The position numbers and the translations under genes were made by a program. The notes under the pieces are model-generated. The model had not been told where the DNA came from. It searched no databases and was given only the letters and a program-made list of their open reading frames with translations. Positions 45,511 to 53,848 of a DNA stretch of 56,784 bases are shown in pieces; position 1 is the stretch's first letter; each line of letters opens with the position of its first letter. The stretch comes from Candidatus Zapsychrus exili (GTDB lineage Bacteria; Omnitrophota; Gorgyraeia; Zapsychrales; Zapsychraceae): positions 1 to 56,784 of the forward strand of contig JAVCCJ010000020.1 in NCBI GenBank assembly GCA_030765585.1, in the 5' to 3' direction.

Positions 45511-46056
45511 ATGACTAAACCAAAAATAGCAACAACATCACTCGCAGGTTGTTTTGGATGCCACATGTCAATTTTAGATATTGACGAGCGTATTTTACAG
45601 CTTGTTGAATTAGTAGATTTTGACAAATCTCCGGTCGATGATATTAAAAAGTTTACAGGTAGATGTTTAGTAGGGATTATTGAAGGCGGCTGTTGTAATG
45701 AAGATAATGTGCACGTTTTAAAATATTTCAGAGAAAATTGTGACGTGCTTATTGCTCTTGGCGATTGCGCTATAAACGGATGTATTCCTTCAATGAGAAA
45801 TGAAATTCCTTTAAAAGAGTGTTTTGATGAAGCTTATAAAGACGGTCCTACGGTTTATAATCCAGAAGGAATTATTCCTAATGATCCTGAAATCCCACTT
45901 GTATTAGATAGAGTTTATCCTTGTAGCGAAGTGGTTAAAATTGATTATCATCTTCCTGGTTGTCCGCCAAACGCAGACATAATCTGGGAAGCTTTAGTTG
46001 CATTATTAAATAATAAACCATTAGACTTGCCGTATGAATTAGTGAAATACGATTAG
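45511..46056 (+). CDS. hoxY: NiFe-hydrogenase small subunit HoxY
   Basis: This 181-residue short small subunit lacks a Tat signal, so it is cytoplasmic. It carries the proximal [4Fe-4S] cluster: LAGCFGCHMSILDID (Cys14, Cys17), a middle Cys region (GDCAINGC) and YHLPGCPPNAD near the C-terminus. Some additional Cys (GGCCNED) are present. It pairs with HoxH encoded 16 nt downstream. Confidence 0.95.
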   Translation: MTKPKIATTSLAGCFGCHMSILDIDERILQLVELVDFDKSPVDDIKKFTGRCLVGIIEGGCCNEDNVHVLKYFRENCDVLIALGDCAINGCIPSMRNEIPLKECFDEAYKDGPTVYNPEGIIPNDPEIPLVLDRVYPCSEVVKIDYHLPGCPPNADIIWEALVALLNNKPLDLPYELVKYD

Positions 46057-46072
46057 TACTTAAGGAGATATC

Positions 46073-47512
46073 GTGAGTAATGAGAATTTAAAAAGAGTAG
46101 TTATAGAGCCAGTAACGAGAGTTGAAGGCCACGGAAAAGTATCTTTGTTGCTTGATAAAGATAATCAAGTAAAACAAGCGAGACTTCACATTGTTGAGTT
46201 CCGTGGATTTGAAAGATTTATTCAAGGTCGCCCTTATTGGGAAGCACCTGTTATAGTTCAAAGACTTTGCGGAATTTGTCCTGTTAGCCATCACTTGGCG
46301 GCTGCAAAGGCAATGGATGTTATCGTCGGAGCTGACAAACTTACTCCAACAGCTGAAAAAATGCGTCGCTTAATGCATTACGGACAAACATTTCAGTCTC
46401 ATGTACTTCATTTTTTTCATTTATGCTCACCAGATTTGCTTTTCGGTTTTGATGCAGACCCTGCGATAAGAAATGTTATTGGAATTATTAAAAAATATCC
46501 TGAACTTGCTAAGCAAGGCGTTTTGATGCGTAAATATGGTCAAGAGATTATCAAAGCAACAGCAGGTAAAAAGATACATGGTACGGGCGCTATTCCAGGC
46601 GGCGTAAATAAAAATCTTTCAATTGAAGAAAGAGATGTATTTTTAAAAGACATTGAGCAAATGGTAGAGTGGGCTAAGGGCGCACTTAAAATTGCAAAAG
46701 ATTACACAGTTGAAAATCTTGATAGCATTGCAAGTTTTGGATCTTTTGACTCAAGCCATTTAAGTATTGTAAGAGAAGACGGAGCATTAGATCTTTATAA
46801 TGGCGGTCTTCGCGCAATAACTAAAGACGGAGAAAAGATTTTTGATCATTTTAATAATCAAAAATATCACGAGCAAATAGCAGAAGAAGTTAAATCTTGG
46901 TCATATATGAAGTTCCCATTTATTAAATCTATTGGACCAGAAAACGGTTGGTACAGAGTAGGTCCTCTTGCAAGAATTAATGCCTGCGACTTTATTGATA
47001 CTCCATTAGCTGAAGCAGAACGTGCTGAATTTATGGCAATAACGGAGGGCAAGCCAAACAATATCACAATGGCATATCATTGGACAAGAATGATAGAAAC
47101 ATTGCATTCAATAGAGAAAATAAGAGATCTTCTTAATGATGAAGATCTTCAAGGAACTGATTTAGTAGTGAAAGGTAAAAGACGCGAAGAAGGCGTTGGT
47201 ATCATAGAAGCTCCTCGTGGAACACTTTTCCATCATTACAAAGTTGACGAAAAAGATCAGATTACAATGTGTAATTTAATTGTTTCAACGACCAGCAATA
47301 ACATTCCAATGAATACAGCGGTCGAGCGTGTTGCTCAAGAATATATAAGCGGTAAGCCAGAGATTACAGAAGGCTTGCTTAATCGCATTGAAGTTGCTAT
47401 TCGTGCATATGATCCATGTTTATCGTGTGCTACACATGCTATGGGACAAATGCCTTTGATCGTAAGCATGTTTGATTATGAAGGTAAATTGATCGATAAA
47501 AAAGCTAAATGA
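46073..47512 (+). CDS. hoxH: NiFe-hydrogenase large subunit HoxH
   Basis: This 479-residue subunit bears the NiFe(CN)2CO active site. Start GTG at 46073 with AAGGAGA upstream. The L1 motif QRLCGICPVSHH gives Cys66 and Cys69. The L2 motif AYDPCLSCATH gives Cys449 and Cys452, both Cys codons, so no selenocysteine. Cleavage after His455 would remove a 24-residue tail. Sequence and operon place it in group 3d (bidirectional NAD-linked). Its TGA stop overlaps the start of the protease gene hoxW (ATGA). Confidence 0.97.
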   Translation: MSNENLKRVVIEPVTRVEGHGKVSLLLDKDNQVKQARLHIVEFRGFERFIQGRPYWEAPVIVQRLCGICPVSHHLAAAKAMDVIVGADKLTPTAEKMRRLMHYGQTFQSHVLHFFHLCSPDLLFGFDADPAIRNVIGIIKKYPELAKQGVLMRKYGQEIIKATAGKKIHGTGAIPGGVNKNLSIEERDVFLKDIEQMVEWAKGALKIAKDYTVENLDSIASFGSFDSSHLSIVREDGALDLYNGGLRAITKDGEKIFDHFNNQKYHEQIAEEVKSWSYMKFPFIKSIGPENGWYRVGPLARINACDFIDTPLAEAERAEFMAITEGKPNNITMAYHWTRMIETLHSIEKIRDLLNDEDLQGTDLVVKGKRREEGVGIIEAPRGTLFHHYKVDEKDQITMCNLIVSTTSNNIPMNTAVERVAQEYISGKPEITEGLLNRIEVAIRAYDPCLSCATHAMGQMPLIVSMFDYEGKLIDKKAK

Positions 47513-47982
47513 CCTCCTCACCGAAAAAAGTTCTTCTTATAGGATTTGGTAATCCTGGAAGATTAGATGATGGTTTAGGACCTGCGCTAGCAGAAGCTAT
47601 AGAAAATTTAAATCTTCTAGGAGTTACCGTAGATTCAGATTACCAACTTACTGTAGAAGACGCATCCCAAATTTCAGAACATAATGTAGTGATTTTCGCT
47701 GATGCCTCGACGAATTGCGATGAGCCTTATATCTTTAGAGAAATCAAGCCAAAGACAGATATCAGCTTTAGTTCACACAGTATAAGCCCTGAGAATGTTT
47801 TAGGTTTATCAGAAGAGCTTTTTGCAGCTAAGACACAAGGTTTTGTGCTCGAGATAAGAGGTTATGATTTTAACGAATTCGGTCAAAAATTATCAAGCAA
47901 GGCGCAAGACAATCTAATTGACGCAGTCGAGTTTGTTAAGGCGAAGCTTGTCGAACTAACAAAAGAAAATGATAAATCTTAA
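47509..47982 (+). CDS. hoxW: hydrogenase maturation endopeptidase HoxW
   Basis: This 157-residue HybD-family protease trims the HoxH C-terminus after Ni insertion. LLIGFGNPGRLDDGLGPALAEAIE holds the first metal ligand (Asp/Glu after GNP.R.DDG). VIFADAS holds the Asp, and SFSSHSISPENVL the His. It overlaps hoxH by 4 nt, which fits one protease dedicated to this large subunit. Confidence 0.93.
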   Translation: MTSSPKKVLLIGFGNPGRLDDGLGPALAEAIENLNLLGVTVDSDYQLTVEDASQISEHNVVIFADASTNCDEPYIFREIKPKTDISFSSHSISPENVLGLSEELFAAKTQGFVLEIRGYDFNEFGQKLSSKAQDNLIDAVEFVKAKLVELTKENDKS

Positions 47983-48117
47983 ATGACAAAATCCAAATAA
48001 AATCTAAATGACAAAATCTAAATAGTTTTTGCATTGGGCATTTGACATTAATTTGTTATTTGCCATTTTTAATTTGATATTCTGCTTTAATTCAATTAAT
48101 TAAGCAGTTTCCTTTCC
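47983..48117. repeat. AATGACAAAATC-type repeat and hairpin before hypF
   Basis: AAATGACAAAATC occurs twice (about 47982 and 48006), followed by a GCATTGGGCATTTGACATTAATTTG-like segment and its partial inverse. This matches a repeat style common in uncultured bacterial genomes. CTGCTTTAATT…AATTAAGCAG (about 48082-48107) forms a hairpin just before hypF. No gene is seen. Confidence 0.55.
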
Positions 48118-50454
48118 ATGATAGATATACATCCAAACAACTTTAAACGTATTAGCCTCCAAATTGAGGGACAAGTACAGGGCGTGGGCTTTCGTCCATT
48201 TATTTATAACTTAGCGAAAGAGCTTAAGCTGCACGGTTGGGTTTTAAATTCGTCAGCAGGTATTGTAATAGAAGCCGAAGGGATGTTGCATAAAATAGAA
48301 GAGTTTTTGATTAGAATAAAACAAGACAAGCCAGTTAATTCAAAAATACATAGTTTTAAATATGTTTATCTTGATGTTGCCGGATACAAAGATTTTAAAA
48401 TAGATACATCTAATAGCTCAGAGGCAAAAACAACAATAATTTTACCAGACATCGCAACTTGCCCTGAATGCCAAGAAGAGTTTTTTAATCCAGACAATCG
48501 TCGCTATCTTTATCCGTTCACTAATTGTACACACTGCGGTCCACGTTATTCTATAATTGAGGTGCTTCCCTATGATAGGTCAAACACGTCGATGAAAATT
48601 TTTAAGATGTGTCAGGAGTGCGAGCAAGAATATGACGATCCTACAAACCGACGCTTCCATGCTCAGCCAAATGCTTGTAATAAATGTGGACCACAAATAG
48701 TACTCTGGAATAAAAAAGGAGAAGTCTTAAGTTCTAAAGCCCAAGCAATTAATGATACCGTTTCAGCTATTAATGAAGGCAAGATTGTCGCTGTTAAAGG
48801 TTTAGGTGGATTTCATTTGGTTGTTGGTGCAGAAAATATAGACGCAATCTTTCTTTTAAGAGAACGAAAGAACAGAGAAGAGAAACCATTTGCATTGATG
48901 TATCCAAACATAGATTTGATAAAACAAGATTGTTTTGTTTCTAGAAAAGAAGAAGAACTTTTGCTTTCTGTCGAGGCAACAATAGTTATTTTAAAGAAAA
49001 AAGATAATGCCGCATCTAAAGAAGTAGTTGCTCCAAACAATCCTTATTTAGGCATAATGTTGCCGTATACTCCGCTACATCATATTTTACTTAAAAGTTT
49101 AAACAAACCGATTGTTGCGACAAGCGCTAATCTTGCAGATGAGCCAATTTGTATTGATGAACATGAAGCTTTAGCTCGATTAGAAAATATAGCTGATTTA
49201 TTTTTAGTTCATAACAGAACAATCGTTCATCACGCAGATGATTCGATTGTGCGTGTTGTCGCCGCTCGCCCACTTGTTTTAAGACGTGCTCGCGGGTACG
49301 CTCCTTTAGGAATTCACTTAAAGACTAAAGTAGATACAGTGCTCGCCGTAGGTCCACATTTAAAAAATACAGTAGCATTAGCAGTTTCAGATAACGTTTT
49401 TATAAGCCAGCATTTAGGCGATCTTGAAACAAAGCAGTCGCTTGATGTTTTTAAGAAAACGATAAATGATTTAACAACACTTTATGAAGCGACCCCAACA
49501 AAGATAGCGCATGACGCACACCCTGAGTATTTATCAACTAAGGAGGCGCTAAAGGATGATTGGTCTGATAAGATTCTTGCCTTCGCAGGAATGACAGTAA
49601 AAAAAGTAGCTGTTCAGCATCATCATGCGCACATTGTCTCTTGTATGTCAGAAAATCACGTCGACGATACTGTGCTTGGTATTTCTTTTGACGGCACAGG
49701 TTTTGGCCCAGATGAAACTATTTGGGGAGGAGAGTTTTTGATATCGACTTTAAGCGACTTTAAGCGCGTAGGTCATATTAAAACTTTTGTTTTACCTGGT
49801 GGCGAGACTGCAATTAAAGAACCAAGGCGTTCTGCCTTAGGATTGCTTTATTCTATTTTTGAAAAAGACGCTTTTGATTTGACCAATACTAAAACTTTAC
49901 AGGCTTTTAGCAAAGAAGAGTTAGATAATATTAAAATAGCTTTCGAAAAAAAAATAAATTCGCCTGTTACATCAAGTGCGGGACGTTTGTTTGATGCGGT
50001 TGCATCAATAGTTGGTTTAAGGCAAGTTATTCGTTATGAAGGTCAGGCTGCAATGGAGTTGGAATACGTTTTAAATGAAACTGAAATAGGGCAATATGAC
50101 TTTTCAATTATAAAAGAAAACGATACTTTTGTTATAGATTTTGATCAAATGATTAAAGGAATTATAGAGGACGTAGACGCAAAAGTAGGCGTTGACATTA
50201 TCTCTATCAAGTTTCATAATACGCTAATTAATTCTGCTGTCGAGGTAGCGAAGTCCGTCCCTGACTGGGGGCTGTCTCAAAAGACAAAGAAGGTTGTTTT
50301 AAGCGGCGGCTGTTTTCAGAATAAATATTTAACAGAGAATTTAATTGATAAGTTGCAATCAGAAGGTTTCCAAGTTTATTGGCATCAAAGTGTTCCACCA
50401 AATGATGGCGGAATTTCACTTGGTCAAGCCATCGTTGCTGCGCAACGTAAGTAA
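48118..50454 (+). CDS. hypF: carbamoyltransferase HypF
   Basis: This 778-residue enzyme transfers the carbamoyl group of carbamoyl phosphate to HypE, the first step of cyanide ligand synthesis. Domains in order: acylphosphatase (IEGQVQGVGFRPFIYNLAKEL), two zinc-finger-like Cys4 sets (CPECQEEF…CTHCGP; CQECEQEY…CNKCGP), a YrdC-like domain (KGLGGFHLVVGAEN), and a Kae1-like carbamoyltransferase with HHHAHIVSCMSEN and ISFDGTGFGPDETIWGGEF. Full length. carB upstream may supply its substrate. Confidence 0.97.
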   Translation: MIDIHPNNFKRISLQIEGQVQGVGFRPFIYNLAKELKLHGWVLNSSAGIVIEAEGMLHKIEEFLIRIKQDKPVNSKIHSFKYVYLDVAGYKDFKIDTSNSSEAKTTIILPDIATCPECQEEFFNPDNRRYLYPFTNCTHCGPRYSIIEVLPYDRSNTSMKIFKMCQECEQEYDDPTNRRFHAQPNACNKCGPQIVLWNKKGEVLSSKAQAINDTVSAINEGKIVAVKGLGGFHLVVGAENIDAIFLLRERKNREEKPFALMYPNIDLIKQDCFVSRKEEELLLSVEATIVILKKKDNAASKEVVAPNNPYLGIMLPYTPLHHILLKSLNKPIVATSANLADEPICIDEHEALARLENIADLFLVHNRTIVHHADDSIVRVVAARPLVLRRARGYAPLGIHLKTKVDTVLAVGPHLKNTVALAVSDNVFISQHLGDLETKQSLDVFKKTINDLTTLYEATPTKIAHDAHPEYLSTKEALKDDWSDKILAFAGMTVKKVAVQHHHAHIVSCMSENHVDDTVLGISFDGTGFGPDETIWGGEFLISTLSDFKRVGHIKTFVLPGGETAIKEPRRSALGLLYSIFEKDAFDLTNTKTLQAFSKEELDNIKIAFEKKINSPVTSSAGRLFDAVASIVGLRQVIRYEGQAAMELEYVLNETEIGQYDFSIIKENDTFVIDFDQMIKGIIEDVDAKVGVDIISIKFHNTLINSAVEVAKSVPDWGLSQKTKKVVLSGGCFQNKYLTENLIDKLQSEGFQVYWHQSVPPNDGGISLGQAIVAAQRK

Positions 50455-50475
50455 AAAGGCAAAAGGTAAACTTTT

Positions 50476-50545
50476 GTCATTGCGAGCATAAGCGAAGCAA
50501 TCTCTTAAATAGATTGCCGCGTCGCCTACGGCTCCTCGCAATGAC
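50476..50545. repeat. full-length GTCATTGCGAG palindromic element
   Basis: Terminal inverted repeats GTCATTGCGAG and CTCGCAATGAC bound 70 bp, with an inner palindrome GCAATCT…AGATTGC. An AAAAGGTAAA microsatellite flanks it. Half copies occur at 51941-51969, 53416-53449 and, inverted, at 56513-56548. This is a widely distributed non-coding palindromic (MITE-like) repeat. Confidence 0.85.
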
Positions 50546-50581
50546 AGCTTAATTTTTACCTTTAAAACGGAGTTTTAAATT

Positions 50582-50839
50582 ATGTGTTTAGCAGTTCCAG
50601 GAAAAACAATTAGTATAGATAAAACATCTACAGATGAGCATATGGGCTCTATTGAATTTGGAGTCGCTGTTAAAGAGATATCATTGTCTTTAGTTCCAGA
50701 GGCAAAAATAGGCGATTATGTGCTTGTTCACGCTGGCTTTGCTATCAGCATTGTCGACGAGGATGAGGCTTTACAAATATTTGAAGATATAAAAAAGATA
50801 GATGAGCTAGAGGACGATAAACAAATAGAGCTTCCATGA
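50582..50839 (+). CDS. hypC: hydrogenase maturation chaperone HypC
   Basis: This 85-residue beta-barrel chaperone carries the Fe(CN)2CO group from HypD to the large subunit. [13 protein letters not shown] has the essential Cys2. Ends with an acidic helix. It overlaps hypD by 4 nt (ATGA). A repeat separates it from hypF. Confidence 0.96.
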   Translation: MCLAVPGKTISIDKTSTDEHMGSIEFGVAVKEISLSLVPEAKIGDYVLVHAGFAISIVDEDEALQIFEDIKKIDELEDDKQIELP

Positions 50840-51918
50840 AATATTTAGATGAATATAGAGATCCTGTATTGGCTCGTAAAATAGCTGATCAGATAAAGAA
50901 GATTACAACTAAACCTCACGTGATAATGGAAGTTTGTGGTGGACAAACTCATTCAATTGTTCGCTATGGCATTGATCAAATTTTACCAAAAGAAATAGAA
51001 CTTGTTCATGGCCCAGGTTGTCCGGTTTGTGTCACATCTTTAGAGCTAATAGATAAAGCGATAGATATATCACTAAGAGATAATGTAATATTTACTTCCT
51101 TTGGAGATATGTTGCGTGTGCCAGGATCTAAAAAAGACCTGTTTTCTGCCAAGGCAGAGGGAGCTGATGTAAGAATTGTTTATTCTCCGCTTGATGCTTT
51201 AAAAATAGCTAAAGAAAATCCTCAAAGCCAAGTGGTATTTTTTGCTGTTGGTTTTGAAACAACCGCTCCTGCAAATGCAATGGCAGTATTTTTAGCTAAG
51301 AAACAAAATGTAAGCAATTTTTCTATTCTTGCCTCGCATGTTCTGGTTCCGCCTGCAATGGAAGCAATTTTATCGTCTGAAAACAATAGAGTAGAAGGTT
51401 TTTTAGCCGCAGGTCATGTTTGTACGATAATGGGATATCGGCAGTATCACAAAATTGCAGAAAAATATAAAGTGCCGATTGTTGTAACAGGTTTTGAACC
51501 ACTTGATTTATTAGAAGGTATTTATTTGTGTATCAAGCAAATGGAGGAAGGAATCTATAAGGTAGAAAACGAATATGTTCGTTCGGTTAAAGCAGATGGT
51601 AATGTAAAAGCGCAGGAAATTATAAATGATGTATTTGAGGTTTTCACAAGAAAGTGGCGAGGCATAGGTGCGATTGATGATAGCGGGCTTAAGATAAAAA
51701 AAAAATACGAGGCGTTTGATGCTGATATAAAGTTTGGTTTAACTGAATATACTGTCGATGAAAATCTTGAATGTATTAGCGGGCTTATTTTACAAGGGAT
51801 TAAAAAGCCAGCCGAATGTTCGGCATACGGCACAAAATGTACGCCAGAGCATCCGTTAGGTGCGACGATGGTATCATCCGAAGGTGCTTGCGCAGCATAT
51901 TATAGGTATAGAAAGTAG
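50836..51918 (+). CDS. hypD: hydrogenase maturation Fe-S protein HypD
   Basis: This 360-residue scaffold assembles Fe(CN)2CO. Motifs: [18 protein letters not shown] (active Cys), [16 protein letters not shown] (redox Cys pair), [15 protein letters not shown], and the C-terminal [4Fe-4S] ligands in [30 protein letters not shown]. Full length (E. coli 373). Coupled to hypC. Confidence 0.97.
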   Translation: MKYLDEYRDPVLARKIADQIKKITTKPHVIMEVCGGQTHSIVRYGIDQILPKEIELVHGPGCPVCVTSLELIDKAIDISLRDNVIFTSFGDMLRVPGSKKDLFSAKAEGADVRIVYSPLDALKIAKENPQSQVVFFAVGFETTAPANAMAVFLAKKQNVSNFSILASHVLVPPAMEAILSSENNRVEGFLAAGHVCTIMGYRQYHKIAEKYKVPIVVTGFEPLDLLEGIYLCIKQMEEGIYKVENEYVRSVKADGNVKAQEIINDVFEVFTRKWRGIGAIDDSGLKIKKKYEAFDADIKFGLTEYTVDENLECISGLILQGIKKPAECSAYGTKCTPEHPLGATMVSSEGACAAYYRYRK

Positions 51919-52323
51919 AGAGCAGAAAGTAGAAAGTGATGAGATTGCCGCGTCGCTTCTCGCAATGACGATGTGTTGTTTTGGATGTTAAACGCTGTTG
52001 TAAGGTTTTTGTATTATTTAATAGTTTGGCAAGCAAGTTAGATGTTCCATACGCACCGTTGTTTGAAGTCTCGCTTTAATGCGAGACGAGTTCAGTGCGG
52101 TGTTAAGCCAAAATATTAAATAATTCTTTAAAACCTGAATAGGCAAAGTTTTTTGCCTACTTTTTTTAAAAAAGTAGGTGGTGTGTCCCTGCCCGCAAAG
52201 GGACGTGGTCCCAACGGGACTTTACGTGCCACACAGGGACAATGTGAAGCGTTAATGCTTCAAAGCACAAAGGTAAAGCGCTTGGCGCTTTGAGGTGAAG
52301 CGGTCGCCGTTTCAAATATTATT
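51919..52323. repeat. repeat-filled gap between hypD and hypE (copy A of the fold-back module)
   Basis: This 405 bp gap has no gene. In order it holds a GAAAGTAGAAAGT microsatellite, a half GTCATTGCGAG element (51941-51969), and the 134 bp fold-back element copy A (52003-52136). Next are a GCCTAC…GTAGG hairpin near 52158, and a set of GTCCC/GGGAC hairpins (52187-52240). Three mini-hairpins end it: GAAGCGTTAATGCTTC (52246-52261), AAAGCGCTTGGCGCTTT (52275-52291) and GAAGCGGTCGCCGTTTC (52297-52313). Confidence 0.85.
52003..52136 (+). repeat. fold-back repeat element, copy A
   Basis: 134 bp bounded by AGGTTTT and AAAACCT. Arms ATTATTTAATAGTTTGGC and GCCAAAATATTAAATAAT pair almost fully. The centre has CACCG…CAGTG and the perfect hairpin GTCTCGC-TTTAAT-GCGAGAC. 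It is about 95% identical to copy B. Confidence 0.9.
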
Positions 52324-53373
52324 ATGAATAAAAACTTTAACATAACTTGTCCTATCCCAATTAGCGATTATCCTCGTGTGCTTTTAGCTCATGGTTCAGG
52401 AGGTAAATTGATGCAAAGGCTGATTGATGAGATGTTTATAAAGACATTTGGTTCAAATGACGTGCAGCACGATGCGACAACTTTGTCTGTGGGGTCTGAC
52501 TTCACTAAGATAGCTTTTACTACAGATTCTTATGTGGTTAATCCTTTATTTTTTCCTGGCGGCGACATTGGTTCTTTGGCGGTATATGGTACGGTAAATG
52601 ATTTGGCAGTAAGCGGTGCGCGTGCAAAATATTTGAGCGTTGGGTTTATTTTAGAAGAAGGTTTAGAGATGGAAACCCTTTGGCGCATTGTTCAATCAAT
52701 GAAGGCAGCAGCAGATAAGTGTGATGTCAAAATTGTTACAGGAGATACAAAGGTAGTTGATCGTGGCAAGGGTGATGGAATTTTTATAAACACATCAGGT
52801 ATTGGATTTATAGGACAAGAGACTCAATTAAACGCAAAACAAATTAAGTCAGGCGATGTTGTCATTGTTAATGGTGATATAGGTCGTCATGGAGTTGCTA
52901 TTATGGCGCAAAGAGAAGGTCTGAAATTAGAGAGCGAAATAGAATCTGATGCAGCGCCTGTAGGGAATTTAGTTTTTAAGCTTTTAGACGCTGGTATTAA
53001 AGTGAATTGTATGCGTGATTTAACTCGTGGTGGACTTGCCAGTGCACTAAACGAGCTTGCCGAAAGTGCACAATTAGCAATAGCAATTGACGAAAATAAA
53101 CTTGTTGTACGTGATGATGTTCGCGGTATTTGTGAAATATTAGGGCTTGATCCTACATATGTTGCCTGTGAAGGCAGATTTGTGTGTTTTGTTGATCCTA
53201 AAGATGCTGACATCGCACTTAAAATAATGCAAGCTGACTTTAATGGCAAAAATGCAAGCATTATAGGTGAGGTAAAAACTGATAAAGAGGCTATTGTTAC
53301 GATAAAAAGCTTAATCGGCACCGAACGTATATTAGATATGATAGTAGGGCAACAACTTCCAAGGATTTGTTAG
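52324..53373 (+). CDS. hypE: hydrogenase maturation protein HypE
   Basis: This 349-residue PurM/SelD-fold ATPase dehydrates the thiocarbamate on its C-terminal Cys to thiocyanate. It ends GQQLPRIC, the required C-terminal motif. LLAHGSGGKLMQRLIDEMF and SDFTKIAFTTDSYVVNPLFFPGGDIGSLAVYGTVNDLAVSGA are typical. Full length. It stands between two copies of the fold-back repeat module. Confidence 0.97.
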   Translation: MNKNFNITCPIPISDYPRVLLAHGSGGKLMQRLIDEMFIKTFGSNDVQHDATTLSVGSDFTKIAFTTDSYVVNPLFFPGGDIGSLAVYGTVNDLAVSGARAKYLSVGFILEEGLEMETLWRIVQSMKAAADKCDVKIVTGDTKVVDRGKGDGIFINTSGIGFIGQETQLNAKQIKSGDVVIVNGDIGRHGVAIMAQREGLKLESEIESDAAPVGNLVFKLLDAGIKVNCMRDLTRGGLASALNELAESAQLAIAIDENKLVVRDDVRGICEILGLDPTYVACEGRFVCFVDPKDADIALKIMQADFNGKNASIIGEVKTDKEAIVTIKSLIGTERILDMIVGQQLPRIC

Positions 53374-53490
53374 TCTGCGGAAGGTAAAAGGCAAAAAGTA
53401 AAAGGTAAAAGTGATGAGATTGCCGCGTCGCTTCGCTCCTCGCAATGACAGTGCAGTGTTTTTGTTTTGTTGCTGTTAAACGCCGTTGTA

Positions 53491-53624
53491 AGGTTTTTGT
53501 ATTATTTAATAGTTTGGCAAGCAAGTTAGATGTTCCATACGCACTGCTGTTTAAAGTCTCGCTTTAATGCGAGACGAGTTCAGTGCGGTGTTAAGCCAAA
53601 GTATTAAATAATTCTTTAAAACCT
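53491..53624 (+). repeat. fold-back repeat element, copy B
   Basis: 134 bp bounded by AGGTTTT and AAAACCT with outer arms ATTATTTAATAGTTTGGC/GCCAAAGTATTAAATAAT. Inner stem CACTG/CAGTG and core hairpin GTCTCGC-TTTAAT-GCGAGAC. Same orientation as copy A. Confidence 0.9.
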
Positions 53625-53627
53625 GAG

Positions 53628-53701
53628 TAGGCAAAGTTCTTTGGTCACTTTCTTTCAAGAAAGCGACAAGAAGTTGAAGCGTTAACGCTTCAAAGTACAA
53701 T
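53628..53701 (+). repeat. 74 bp repeat, plus-oriented copy
   Basis: TAGGCAAAGTTCTTTGGTCA… to …CTTCAAAGTACAAT. The exact reverse complement lies at 56281-56354. It contains CTTTCTTTCAAGAAAG and GAAGCGTTAACGCTTC palindromes. A diverged start of it (TAGGCAAAGTTTTTTGCC) follows copy A. Confidence 0.92.
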
Positions 53702-53848
53702 ATGAAACGCTAGGCGTTTCCCCTCTCAATCTTTCTACTGATAGACATTGAAATCATTTTCATTTTTTGCTATAACAAGATAGCACTTCCACCCAAGTTA
53801 ATACTACTAATCTTAATTTTAATTTAATCTTATAAGAAAGCAGATACT

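Larger units (their letters stand above)
53374..53848. repeat. repeat-filled gap between hypE and acs (copy B of the fold-back module)
   Basis: This 475 bp gap has no gene. It holds an AAGGTAAAAGGCAAA microsatellite (about 53380-53410), a half GTCATTGCGAG element (53416-53449), fold-back element copy B (53491-53624) and a 74 bp block (53628-53701) repeated exactly, inverted, at 56281-56354. GAAGCGTTAACGCTTC (53676-53691) and GAAACGCTAGGCGTTTC (53704-53720) are perfect or near-perfect mini-hairpins. The last 100 bp is plain AT-rich leader for the next gene. Confidence 0.85.

Noticed and set aside
47401-47512. Selenocysteine in the hydrogenase L2 motif
   Set aside because: Both positions in DPCLSC are TGT codons and no in-frame TGA occurs before the true stop.
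51800-52036. Minus-strand ORF starting MLAKLLNNTKTLQ
   Set aside because: Its start lies in fold-back copy A. The similar ORF at 53297-53524 lies in copy B. The shared peptide comes from the repeat, not from a gene, and each ORF runs antisense into hypD or hypE.
53297-53524. Minus-strand ORF starting MLAKLLNNTKTLQRRL
   Set aside because: Same repeat artefact as at 51800-52036; it overlaps hypE antisense.
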